A stretch of DNA of 54,469 nucleotides, taken from Rhodospirillales bacterium. Lineage in GTDB: Bacteria > Pseudomonadota > Alphaproteobacteria > Rhodospirillales > Shumkoniaceae. Location of the stretch: assembly GCA_016776725.1 (NCBI GenBank), contig JADHSV010000020.1:1-54469 (forward strand), read 5' to 3'. This document shows positions 1-8,262 of the stretch, piece by piece; the first letter of the stretch is position 1, and each line of letters starts with the position of its first letter. The notes under the pieces were generated by a model. It saw only the letters and a program-made list of their open reading frames with translations. It did not search any database and was not told the origin of the DNA. Both the position numbers and the translations under genes were made by a program.

Positions 1-2228
1 AATGCCAATAGAATGATGATACCGCCCAGCGCAATCAGGGCCGCGTCGCGAAACGCTTTTACCACCGCATTTCCAGCTTCCAGAATAATGATCGGGCCGC
101 CGGTCGCATTGGGCGCAACCGCACGCACGGCGGTTACGAATCGCTTCAGGGCGTCGCGGTCGGTCAGGTCTTCACGCGGATAAATTTCCAGCCGCGCCCT
201 TCCGTCCTGCGCAATCTCGCGAATTCGCAGCGCGGCGGGAAGCGAATCGAGATCAACTGGCCCCGCCTCCAACGACGCGCGCAATTGCGCCAGCCGCGCC
301 GGCAACGACGCCACCAGACGTTCTTGCATTTCAAGGATCACGGCATCATCCGCCCGCGCCCCGCCCAACGCGTCAATGGCGGCCGCCAGCCTCTCCGCCG
401 CACGCCCTGCACTTCCTTCCGCGCTCTTTTCGGCAAGCCGGTTCAGGCGGTCGAGGGACGCGATCAGGGCTTTCCGATTGTCGTCGGTTTTTGGAGCGGA
501 AGCCCTGATTTCGCTAGCCAACCCCGGGGCAACAAACAGCGCCATGGTGCCAATGACATCAAGCTTCTCTTCTTGCTCGGATGGCACGTAGTCGGCCAGG
601 GTTGCCGTTTCGTAAACCTCTTCTAAAACATTAACTTTTTCTGATAATTCTTTGGCGGACAAATGATTTTTTTCCAGAACCGTTACCGAGTAGGGGCCGG
701 TATGCTGTCCTTCGATCAAATCGAAATAGGTGGCGACGGACTCGGTGTTGCGGTCCTTCAGGTTCAGGGGGTCAAAATCAAATCGGGCTTTCGGCAGCAG
801 TAGCGCCGAGGCAACCCCAAGGGCCAAGGCCCCCCACAACACGGTCCGCGCGTTGCGCGTCACGGCGGCACTAAGCGAGAAACGAACTCGCCCAACCCGG
901 GTCGCACCGCGACGCAACGGAGACAGGGAAATCAGGGCAGGCAGAACGGTAAGATTGGAGAAGAGCGCGATAAACATCCCTGCCCCGGCGATCAGTCCCA
1001 GTTCGGCCAGACCACGATAGGCGGTGGGCAAAAACGAGAAAAACCCGATGGAGGCAGCCACCGCGCACAGGGTCAGCGCACCGCCCACGCTGCGCGCCGC
1101 CTCGCCCAGGGCTTTTGCATTGTCGGCCCCGCGATCAATTGATTCCTTGTACCTAAGGCCGAAATGAATACCGAAATCCACGCTAAGGCCAATGAACAGC
1201 ACCGCAAAAGCCACCGAAATCAGGTTAAGCTGCCCGACGGCGGCAACCGCAAAACCAGCCGTCCAGACCAGCCCCATGATCAGCGTAATCAGCGTCGCTG
1301 CCGCCAGCTTTACCGAGCGCAGCCCGAACAGCAAAAGACCGACCACCAGCACGAACGACAAAAAGGTCGCCAGCCCCATTCCCTGCTCAACGCTCTTCAA
1401 TTCCTCCTGGGCCATGGCTGCCGATCCGGTAAGGCGAACCCGAATGCCGTTATCGGTGGTCAAGTGAAGATCACGGGCCAGGGCGCGCAACGCGTCGATG
1501 GCGTCTTCGGCAGGCTGCAACGACCCAAAATCCAAGGCCGGCTGAATAAGGATAAAGCGCCGGTACGGACCCTCGCTGTCCTCGGCCTCCATCATCAGTC
1601 GCTGCCACGACAAACGGTCAAACCGCCCCTCTTTCTGAGCCTCAAGGGACGCCGACATGGCGTTCAGCACACGGTCGATTTCAATGGGCGCTTCGCCGCC
1701 GTCGCCCTTCAGCAACTCGTCGATGGCCAGATCCAGCATTTCCAACAGCCCACGCAGGCTGGGATCACGCCACAACGCCCCCAAAAAGGGCTGGGCCTCG
1801 GCCAGACGGTCGCTCAACTCGTAAAGTTCATCGACGTCCAGATACAACAGCCCGTTTTTGCGGAAAAATGCATGGCCCGCCAGATCGTAGACATCGCCAA
1901 ACTGCTTGGGCATGGCGCGCATGGCTTCGCCCAGCGCCATGGCCGCATCGTCGGCCACATCGGGCGTATGGCCGTCGATCACCACCAGAATGTTATCGGA
2001 AAACTGCGGAAACGCATCGCTGAGCGCGCGCGAATTCACGCGAAACGGCAAATCCGCCGCCAGCATGTCTTCGGTATCGGTATTGATCGATACATTCTCT
2101 ACGACGAAATATCCGGCCCACACGGTCGCGCAAACGGCCAGAAGGGTTGCTGCCATGGCAAAGCGGCGCACGATATCGACCCATCCAACGACGACACGGC
2201 GGCCCAGTTCGGATATTGTTACGATCAT
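1..2228 (-). CDS. hpnN: Hopanoid-associated RND transporter HpnN (3' part cut by window edge)
   Basis: About 742 residues of a reading frame with no stop before the left edge; the C-terminus lies outside. HpnN is an inner-membrane RND/MMPL-type protein known to move hopanoids toward the outer membrane. A first membrane segment lies near residues 23-42, followed by a large periplasmic domain (to about 280), a bundle of hydrophobic segments (about 284-400) containing the sterol-sensing-like stretch GLSVDFGIHFGLRYKE near residue 346, then a second soluble domain and the start of the last membrane bundle. The ATG at 2228 is the only plausible start, with GGGAGG about 12 nt upstream. It is divergent from the CDP-alcohol phosphotransferase at 2286, so the 57-nt gap must hold both promoters. 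Identity is firm from domain layout and hpn context. Confidence 0.9.
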   Translation of the reverse strand, partial: MIVTISELGRRVVVGWVDIVRRFAMAATLLAVCATVWAGYFVVENVSINTDTEDMLAADLPFRVNSRALSDAFPQFSDNILVVIDGHTPDVADDAAMALGEAMRAMPKQFGDVYDLAGHAFFRKNGLLYLDVDELYELSDRLAEAQPFLGALWRDPSLRGLLEMLDLAIDELLKGDGGEAPIEIDRVLNAMSASLEAQKEGRFDRLSWQRLMMEAEDSEGPYRRFILIQPALDFGSLQPAEDAIDALRALARDLHLTTDNGIRVRLTGSAAMAQEELKSVEQGMGLATFLSFVLVVGLLLFGLRSVKLAAATLITLIMGLVWTAGFAVAAVGQLNLISVAFAVLFIGLSVDFGIHFGLRYKESIDRGADNAKALGEAARSVGGALTLCAVAASIGFFSFLPTAYRGLAELGLIAGAGMFIALFSNLTVLPALISLSPLRRGATRVGRVRFSLSAAVTRNARTVLWGALALGVASALLLPKARFDFDPLNLKDRNTESVATYFDLIEGQHTGPYSVTVLEKNHLSAKELSEKVNVLEEVYETATLADYVPSEQEEKLDVIGTMALFVAPGLASEIRASAPKTDDNRKALIASLDRLNRLAEKSAEGSAGRAAERLAAAIDALGGARADDAVILEMQERLVASLPARLAQLRASLEAGPVDLDSLPAALRIREIAQDGRARLEIYPREDLTDRDALKRFVTAVRAVAPNATGGPIIILEAGNAVVKAFRDAALIALGGIIILLA

Positions 2229-2285
2229 ACGGACGGCCCACCTCCCAACGAATGCTGCTTATACCAAGGTTCATTGGAGATATAG

Positions 2286-2927
2286 ATGAAAAACGCGCCA
2301 TGGGATCAACGAGCCGCCAGAATTCTGGTGCGTCCCCTGGTTCATACTTCGGTGACGCCCAATCAGGTCACCATCGTGACGCTCATTTTTGCGCTGGCCG
2401 GGGCCGGATTGCTGGCCACCGGCGACGCGCTGGCCGCCAACTGGGGCGTCGGGCTTTTCGTATTCGCGCGTTTTCTGGATCACCTCGACGGCGAACTGGC
2501 CCGCCAGTTGGGCAAAACGTCGAAGCTGGGGTATTATCTGGATTATATCTCCGGCGCGCTCAGTTACGGCGCGCTGTTTGCCTGCATCGGCATTGGCCTG
2601 CGCGATAGCGGGCTGGGGCCGTGGGCCTACGTTCTGGGGTTTGCGGGCATGGCGTCGGCCCTGATTTCCATGTTCCTGAACCTGGGGATCGACGCCGCGG
2701 ACGAGGCCATCAAAGACGGCGACGCCGTGGGCTATCCAGGATACGCCGGGTTCGAGTTGGAAGACGGAATTTACCTGATTGCGCCCATCACATGGCTTGG
2801 TTTTTTGCTGCCGTTTTTCGTGGCCGCCGGGATCGGCGCGTCCGTCTACTGCATCTGGACGCTGACCCGGCTGTTACGAAGGCGTAACCCGAAACAACTT
2901 GCGCCGGAACCGAAGCACGAAGAGTAG
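2286..2927 (+). CDS. CDP-alcohol phosphotransferase paralogue A with a degenerate catalytic motif
   Basis: A 213-residue integral membrane protein of the CDP-alcohol phosphatidyltransferase family, which joins a CDP-activated alcohol to an acceptor alcohol with release of CMP. The family motif DxxDGxxAR(x8)GxxxDxxxD is present as D65, D68-G69, A72-R73, G82 and D86, but the fourth Asp, at position 90, is Gly (DYISGA). That residue is the proposed general base, so activity is doubtful or altered. Hydrophobic stretches before and after the motif fit about six membrane helices. GGAGA precedes the ATG by 5 nt. Its 3' end overlaps that of the convergent paralogue B by 54 nt. Being in a hopanoid island suggests lipid head-group chemistry, but the substrate cannot be read from sequence. 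Confidence 0.8.
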   Translation: MKNAPWDQRAARILVRPLVHTSVTPNQVTIVTLIFALAGAGLLATGDALAANWGVGLFVFARFLDHLDGELARQLGKTSKLGYYLDYISGALSYGALFACIGIGLRDSGLGPWAYVLGFAGMASALISMFLNLGIDAADEAIKDGDAVGYPGYAGFELEDGIYLIAPITWLGFLLPFFVAAGIGASVYCIWTLTRLLRRRNPKQLAPEPKHEE

Positions 2928-3482
2928 CGCCGCCAGCGGCGTACAGACGGCAGCCGCCAGCAGCAGCCCTTCGGAATACCCCAGCCAGATAAAAAGCGGG
3001 ATGGCCAGAATGGCGTCGTCTGGATCGAATCCAGCCAGGGTTCCAAGCTCGGCTGCCCGCCTGCCCTCAAGGTTTTCCATGCGAATGGTCGTCCACAAAA
3101 TGACCGACACGGCGGCGCCCGCGAGGATGCCCATGGGAGCGGCCCAAACGCCATAACTGCTGTCACGCAGTCCGACGCCAAGACCCACGAGTATCAGAAC
3201 ATTGCACAGCGCATCGGCCCACAGATCCAGAATATGGCCGCCTCGCGACATCTTGCCGGTCATTCTGGCCAGTTCGCCGTCGGCGCGGTCCAGCAATACG
3301 GAAACGACGAAAACGCCCGCGCCGATATGTTCCCACGGCGTCGCGCCGATACCCAGCAAAACAGCCGCGCCCACACCAGTGATCAGGCGAACAAAGGTCA
3401 GCTGGTTGGGGGTAACCGCCGTGTTGGCGATGGGTCGCACGAACACCCGTATGCCGCGGTGAATCCATGTATTGTGGCTAAT
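2874..3482 (-). CDS. CDP-alcohol phosphotransferase paralogue B, probable ATT start
   Basis: A CDP-alcohol phosphotransferase of about 202 residues with the complete motif D65, D68-G69, A72-R73, G82, D86, D90. The frame has no ATG, GTG or TTG at the position expected from paralogue A. Starting at ATT (3482), preceded by GGGAGG, gives a protein that aligns with paralogue A residue for residue through the motif without a gap. Alternatives are a GTG at 3446 (12 residues shorter, no clear ribosome site), or a frameshift from an out-of-frame ATG at 3495 that has a good AGGAGG but meets a stop after five codons. It lies 25 nt downstream of the nucleotidyltransferase and probably uses the CDP-alcohol that enzyme makes. 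Function beyond the family is inference. Confidence 0.78.
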   Translation of the reverse strand: MSHNTWIHRGIRVFVRPIANTAVTPNQLTFVRLITGVGAAVLLGIGATPWEHIGAGVFVVSVLLDRADGELARMTGKMSRGGHILDLWADALCNVLILVGLGVGLRDSSYGVWAAPMGILAGAAVSVILWTTIRMENLEGRRAAELGTLAGFDPDDAILAIPLFIWLGYSEGLLLAAAVCTPLAALLFVLRFRRKLFRVTPS

Positions 3483-3507
3483 AGCGCCCTCCCATCGTAT
3501 CGGCCTC

Positions 3508-4317
3508 CTACTCGCCGGACACACCCTCGGCCCGCCGCGGCGTTTCGCTGATTTCATCGCCATCGCCTTGATCCACCGCGGCAACCTGCATAATGATCCG
3601 TTCGCGGGCCCGCAAAAGATCGCTTGGAAAGTCGATCTCGATCCACGGGATATCCGAAATATCGGTCCATCCGAAGGTTCCGGCAGCTTCGTCCAGCAAG
3701 ACGTCGCGCATGGCGACTTCGTAAGTGGCGTCGATTTCGCCAGCTTCGATGCGACGACCCGCCGCTGCGGCAACTTTCGCCGCGATTCCGCCCGACATCT
3801 TCATAAATCCCGGCCACTCGCCAACCGCGTCAAACTCGCCTTCAATCATTTTTCCAAATTCGACCACATGCCCCGCGCGCAAACAAAGGCGCACCGGGTC
3901 TTCGCCCAATTCAATGGCTTGATCAAACAGAAATGCGTTCGGTTCGGGCGCTTCAATCAGCCGCGCCATCAGCTGTGGCGGATACAAAACGTCGGCATCC
4001 ATAAACACGATGTCCTCGCCCGAGGTCAAAAGCCCGCGCGCCGTCCAGAAAGACAAGATCGGGCCATCGTGAAAGTCCGCGTTAAACAACGTGCGCACAA
4101 AGTCACCCGCGTCGATGCGCTTTATTTCGGCCTCGATTTCCTCGTGGCGGTAGCCCAGCACCATGACCAGTTCTTCGACCCCGCAAGCCCGAAGAATATC
4201 CACATGGCGCTCAAGCAAGGTTTTGCCCTCGAATTCCAGCAAGGCTTTGGGCGGCTCGGTTTCACCCTCGCCGTACAACCGCTTGCCAATTCCCGCCGCC
4301 AACATCAAGGCTATCAT
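3508..4317 (-). CDS. Nucleotidyltransferase of the CTP:phospho-alcohol (phosphocholine/inositol phosphate) cytidylyltransferase type
   Basis: 269 residues with a GT-A-like nucleotidyltransferase fold. The N-terminal signature LAAGIGKRL lies at residues 6-14, the conserved Lys at K24 (PPKAL), and a metal-binding acidic motif FMDADV near residue 105. Such enzymes couple CTP (or another NTP) to a phosphorylated alcohol or sugar. Sitting between hpnA (74 nt upstream) and a CDP-alcohol phosphotransferase (downstream), it most simply provides a CDP-activated head group. The C-terminal 25 residues are acidic and probably disordered. The exact substrate (phosphocholine, inositol phosphate, a sugar phosphate or a phosphorylated hopanoid side chain) cannot be decided from sequence. 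Confidence 0.8.
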   Translation of the reverse strand: MIALMLAAGIGKRLYGEGETEPPKALLEFEGKTLLERHVDILRACGVEELVMVLGYRHEEIEAEIKRIDAGDFVRTLFNADFHDGPILSFWTARGLLTSGEDIVFMDADVLYPPQLMARLIEAPEPNAFLFDQAIELGEDPVRLCLRAGHVVEFGKMIEGEFDAVGEWPGFMKMSGGIAAKVAAAAGRRIEAGEIDATYEVAMRDVLLDEAAGTFGWTDISDIPWIEIDFPSDLLRARERIIMQVAAVDQGDGDEISETPRRAEGVSGE

Positions 4318-4391
4318 CGTTTTTGTTGTCCTTCCGGGCGATCTTTCATCGCCGAACGTTCAGTGGCGGGTAAAATACGCGCCTGCGACCA

Positions 4392-5384
4392 CTATTTCAA
4401 ATACCCGTTGGTCCGATACCACTCAACGGCGTCGGCCAGGGCTTCATGGGCCGGTCGCCAACGATAGCCCAGATCGCGTTTCGCCTTGTCGTTGGCAAAG
4501 AACATATGCTTCCGAGACATGCGAATTCCATCCACCGTGGCGAACGGTTCCTTGCCGTCGGTCATTTGCGCCCAGGCCTGCGCCAGGTAGGCGATGGGCA
4601 TGACCGCCCCATGGGGCAACTTAAACCTTGGCGGTGAAATTCCCGCGATTTTGGTGATCCCGGTCAGGATTTCGCGCAGGCTCAAATTTTCACCGCCCAG
4701 GATATACCTCTCGCCCACCTTGCCGTGCTCGAAGGCCAGCAAATGGCCTGCCGCCACGTCGTCCACGTGCACGACGTTCAGCCCCGTATCGACGAACGCC
4801 GGCATCTTTCCTGCCGCCGCCCTGACCACCATGCGTCCCGTGGGCGTGGGTTTGATGTCGCGTGGTCCAATGGGCGTTGATGGGTTGACGATCACCACGG
4901 GCGCGCTTCGCTGCGCGATCAGTTCATTGACGGCTTCTTCCGCGCGGAACTTGGATTGCTTGTAAAATCCGATCATGTCCTCGAAGCAAACGGGGGTGTC
5001 TTCATCCCCCGGAACGCCATCCGCACGAATGCCCAGCGTCGCCACGCTGCTGGTATAGACGATCCGCGATATGCCAGCGCTTAGGGCCGCTTCCATGATG
5101 TTGCGCACACCGCCCACGTTATCGTCGATCATTTTGGCGCCGTTGCGGGTCCACAGCCGGTAATCGGCAGCGACGTGGAACATTCCTTCGCACCCGTCGC
5201 AGGCAACGGCCAGGGTTGGTGGATCGCCCAAGTCGCCGATGGCCAATTCCACATCAAGGCCACTCAGATTTTGCCAGTTGCTATCGAGCCGGACCAATAC
5301 GCGGACAACATGGCCCGCATGCAAAAGCCTGCGCACGACCGCCGACCCTACAAACCCGGTTCCGCCCGTTACGAGAATTTTCAT
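4392..5384 (-). CDS. hpnA: Hopanoid-associated sugar epimerase HpnA
   Basis: 330 residues, an extended short-chain dehydrogenase/NAD-dependent epimerase. The NAD(P) motif TGGTGFVG is at residues 7-14, the YTSSVATLG strand is present, and FYKQSK supplies the catalytic YxxxK. Length and overall sequence match HpnA, found next to squalene-hopene cyclase in most hopanoid islands and thought to act on a sugar-derived side chain. It heads a minus-strand unit with the nucleotidyltransferase and paralogue B, and is divergent from ispH. The intervening 192 nt (5385-5576) should hold both promoters; I see no confident -35/-10 pair there. Confidence 0.9.
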   Translation of the reverse strand: MKILVTGGTGFVGSAVVRRLLHAGHVVRVLVRLDSNWQNLSGLDVELAIGDLGDPPTLAVACDGCEGMFHVAADYRLWTRNGAKMIDDNVGGVRNIMEAALSAGISRIVYTSSVATLGIRADGVPGDEDTPVCFEDMIGFYKQSKFRAEEAVNELIAQRSAPVVIVNPSTPIGPRDIKPTPTGRMVVRAAAGKMPAFVDTGLNVVHVDDVAAGHLLAFEHGKVGERYILGGENLSLREILTGITKIAGISPPRFKLPHGAVMPIAYLAQAWAQMTDGKEPFATVDGIRMSRKHMFFANDKAKRDLGYRWRPAHEALADAVEWYRTNGYLK

Positions 5385-5576
5385 TCAAATAAATTCCAAC
5401 GTGGCCACCCGATATCACCCACCGGAAGCATAACCACTGCCCGTCAGGCCGCCAAATCCTTTCCCCCTTAACATCGTTTCGGATGTTTTTGGCGAATTCG
5501 CTTCAACTCACAAGGATTCGTCCTTATTTTCCATTCAGCATTGATAGCGCAATTTCGGTATTTGGAAAGGACCGGC

Positions 5577-6554
5577 GTGAGCGACCAATTGAACAGGAAA
5601 TTCCAGGTGTTGCTTGCCCAGCCGCGCGGGTTTTGCGCCGGGGTGGAGCGCGCCATCGAAATTGTCGAGCGCGCCTTGAAAATGTACGGCCCGCCCGTTT
5701 ATGTGCGCCACGAGATCGTACACAACAAGCATGTGGTCGCGTCTCTGCGCAACAAGGGCGCCGTCTTCGTCGAGGAACTGAGCGATATTCCCGACGGCGC
5801 GGTCACCATTTTCAGCGCCCACGGGGTATCCGACGCCGTCGCCATTGAAGCCGAACGCAGGGATTTGCCGGTGATCGACGCGACGTGTCCGCTGGTTTCC
5901 AGGGTTCATAAGGAAGGCCGAAACCACGCCGAACGGGGACGCGAGGTTATCCTTATCGGACACGAGGGGCACCCCGAGGTAGAGGGCACACAAGGACGAA
6001 TTCCCGGCGGCGTATATTTAATTAGTTCTGCCAAGGATGTGTCGGAACTCGTCGTAAAAAACGGCGAGCAGCTTGCCTACGTCACGCAAACGACCCTTTC
6101 GGTGGATGAGACCCGCGATATTATAACGGCCCTAAAAGACCGGTTCCCGTCCATTTCAGGGCCCGACGTGAAGGATATTTGTTACGCCACCCAAAACCGG
6201 CAGACGGCGGTTCGCGAACTGGCGGATCGCGCCGATATCCTGCTGGTCGTGGGCGCGAAAAACAGTTCCAATTCCAATCGCCTTCGGGAAATCGGCGACG
6301 AGATTGGAATTCCCAGCTATCTTATTGACGACGCCGATGGACTTGATCCGTCGTGGCTGGACGGCGTTGACACCATCGGCATCACGGCGGGCGCGTCGGC
6401 GCCGGAAGAATTGGTGCTGGATCTGGTTTACCGGCTCGATGATTTCGGCAAAGTGTCGGTTGAAGAGATCGGCGGCATTCAGGAAAACCTGCACTTCAAG
6501 CTTCCACGCAGCCTTGAAGATGCGGAAAACCGGATGAATGCCGGGAAAGTATAG
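5577..6554 (+). CDS. ispH: 4-hydroxy-3-methylbut-2-enyl diphosphate reductase IspH
   Basis: The last enzyme of the MEP isoprenoid pathway: a [4Fe-4S] cytosolic reductase that makes IPP and DMAPP. With the GTG start at 5577 (preceded by GGAAAGGA) the protein has 325 residues. The three cluster Cys are visible as C20 in RGFCAG, C104 in DATCPLV and C202 in DICYATQNR. The motifs HEIVHN and FSAHGV, and the SSNSNRL substrate loop, are also present. A TTG at 5541 would add 12 residues but has no ribosome site. It lies directly upstream of hpnH in the same direction, linking precursor supply to hopanoid synthesis. Confidence 0.95.
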   Translation: MSDQLNRKFQVLLAQPRGFCAGVERAIEIVERALKMYGPPVYVRHEIVHNKHVVASLRNKGAVFVEELSDIPDGAVTIFSAHGVSDAVAIEAERRDLPVIDATCPLVSRVHKEGRNHAERGREVILIGHEGHPEVEGTQGRIPGGVYLISSAKDVSELVVKNGEQLAYVTQTTLSVDETRDIITALKDRFPSISGPDVKDICYATQNRQTAVRELADRADILLVVGAKNSSNSNRLREIGDEIGIPSYLIDDADGLDPSWLDGVDTIGITAGASAPEELVLDLVYRLDDFGKVSVEEIGGIQENLHFKLPRSLEDAENRMNAGKV

Positions 6555-6567
6555 GAGGACCGACTAC

Positions 6568-7650
6568 GTGCCCGTTCCGCTAATTCAGCAAATGCGCGTC
6601 GGCGCTTACGTTCTTCGCCAGAAAATGGCGGGCAACAAGCGCTATCCTCTGGTTCTGATGCTTGAGCCCTTGTTTCGCTGCAATCTGGCATGCGCGGGCT
6701 GCGGCAAAATTGATTATCCGCCGTTCATCCTGAACAAGCGCCTGAGCGTTCAGGAATGCCTGGACGCCGCCGAAGACTGTGGCGCGCCCATCGTTTCCAT
6801 CCCCGGCGGCGAACCTCTGCTGCACAAAGAAATTGTCGAAATCGTCGAAGGTTTGGTGGCGCGCAAAATATTTGTCTATTTGTGCACCAATGCCCTTCTT
6901 CTGGAAAAGCGGCTCGATGATTTCAAGCCAAGCCCGTATCTGACGTTTTCCGTCCATCTGGACGGCGATAAGGAACATCATGATAGGGCGGTGTGTCAGG
7001 ACGGCGTGTTCGACCGTGCGGTTTCGGCCATTCGCGCGGCGCGTGATCGCGGGTTCCGGGTCAACATCAACTGCACGTTATTTGATTATGCCGAGCCCGA
7101 GAACGTGGCCGATTTCCTGTCCTTCGTGTGCAACGATCTGGACGTGGAAGGGGTGACGGTAGCGCCCGGATACGCCTATGAACACGCCCCCATGCAGGAA
7201 CACTTCATGACGCGGACCCGCACCAAGGAGTTCTTCCGCGCCCTGTTCCGCCTGGGTAAGGGACGCAAGTGGGACTTCAATCAATCGATCATGTATCTGG
7301 ATTTTTTAGCCGGAAACCGCCAGTACAAGTGCACCCCCTGGGGCAACCCGACGCGCAACGTGTTCGGCTGGCAGCGCCCGTGTTATCTGCTGGGCGAAGG
7401 CCACGCGCCGACGTTCAAGGCCCTGATGGAAGAAACGGACTGGGACCATTACGGCACCGGCAACTACGACAAATGCGCCGATTGCATGGTGCATTGCGGA
7501 TATGAGCCCACAGCCGTTATCGATACCCTGGCGCACCCGTTGCGCGCCCTGAAAGTGGCGATCAGCGGTGTCGAAACCGAAAAGCCCATGGCTCCGGAAA
7601 TCCCGTTACAAGATACCCTGGCCACCGACGAACGTAGCGACGCGGCGTAA
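6568..7650 (+). CDS. hpnH: Adenosyl-hopane synthase HpnH (radical SAM)
   Basis: A radical S-adenosylmethionine enzyme that adds an adenosyl group to diploptene, the first step of the C35 hopanoid side chain. The cluster motif CxxxCxxC is C38, C42, C45 (CNLACAGC), followed by the GGEPLL motif. A further Cys-rich patch near the C-terminus (KCADCMVHCGYE) is typical of the family. The GTG at 6568 is chosen because AGGAGG sits 9 nt upstream and the resulting start resembles known HpnH N-termini (VPVPLIQQMRVGAYVLRQK). It is 13 nt after ispH. Its 3' end overlaps convergent hpnG by 45 nt. Confidence 0.95.
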   Translation: MPVPLIQQMRVGAYVLRQKMAGNKRYPLVLMLEPLFRCNLACAGCGKIDYPPFILNKRLSVQECLDAAEDCGAPIVSIPGGEPLLHKEIVEIVEGLVARKIFVYLCTNALLLEKRLDDFKPSPYLTFSVHLDGDKEHHDRAVCQDGVFDRAVSAIRAARDRGFRVNINCTLFDYAEPENVADFLSFVCNDLDVEGVTVAPGYAYEHAPMQEHFMTRTRTKEFFRALFRLGKGRKWDFNQSIMYLDFLAGNRQYKCTPWGNPTRNVFGWQRPCYLLGEGHAPTFKALMEETDWDHYGTGNYDKCADCMVHCGYEPTAVIDTLAHPLRALKVAISGVETEKPMAPEIPLQDTLATDERSDAA

Positions 7651-8262
7651 AACGGCCATCGCCCGCCCATTTTGGCCGGCCAGCCCGAATACTCCCGGAA
7701 TATCCAAGGGGTTTGCGGCCAGCGCCGCCATTGCCGCAATCAGCCTTACCTTTCCGTTGCGCCCAATGATATTGGCCACCCATGCCGGTACGGCCACCTC
7801 GTATGTATCGGCGATCACCCGGATAACAACGAAAGGCAATCCGGCCTCGTGGGCGGCGACGGCAACGGCGTGGCTTTCCATGTCCACGGCGACCGCCCCG
7901 GTTTCGCGGCGCAAATCCGCCTTCATTTGCGGAGTAGCGACAAGCGTGGACGATCCAGCAATCGCACCACCCACAATGTCCAAATCCTGCAACAAGCGCT
8001 GACGCCACTCCTCATCCGCCGCCCAAACGGATGAGCCGGATATCACGCGGTCGGGAAGAACGAGATCGCCGCAGCGCAAATTGGGGTCGAGACCGCCCGC
8101 CAACCCGAAACTGACGAGGCCTTCGCAACCGTTCGCCGCCATGCCTCGCGCCAATTCCCCTGCCCGCGCGGAATCGGCACCCGAACAAGCAACGTCGAGT
8201 TTCGCGCCCATGAAGCAACGGGCTTCATTTGCAAGACCGGTAATGATCCCGAGTCTGGGCAC
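7606..8262 (-). CDS. hpnG: Adenosylhopane nucleosidase/phosphorylase HpnG
   Basis: 218 residues of the purine nucleosidase/phosphorylase (PNP_UDP) fold. HpnG releases adenine from adenosylhopane to leave a ribosylhopane, the step after HpnH. Visible family features are GLAGGLDPNLRCGDLVLPDRV near residues 53-73 and the AVDMESHAVA motif near residues 124-133, which carries the ribose-binding Met-Glu. The start is a GTG directly after the shc stop (TAG GTG), so translation is probably coupled. It is the last gene of the long hpn unit running from hpnM, and its 3' end interleaves with hpnH. Confidence 0.88.
   Translation of the reverse strand: MPRLGIITGLANEARCFMGAKLDVACSGADSARAGELARGMAANGCEGLVSFGLAGGLDPNLRCGDLVLPDRVISGSSVWAADEEWRQRLLQDLDIVGGAIAGSSTLVATPQMKADLRRETGAVAVDMESHAVAVAAHEAGLPFVVIRVIADTYEVAVPAWVANIIGRNGKVRLIAAMAALAANPLDIPGVFGLAGQNGRAMAVLRRVATFVGGQGIL

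Noticed and set aside
1164..2285. Long plus-strand open frame (373 codons)
   Set aside because: It is antisense to hpnN, has Gln/His/Arg-rich nonsense composition and no ribosome site; the minus-strand frame encodes a clear RND transporter.
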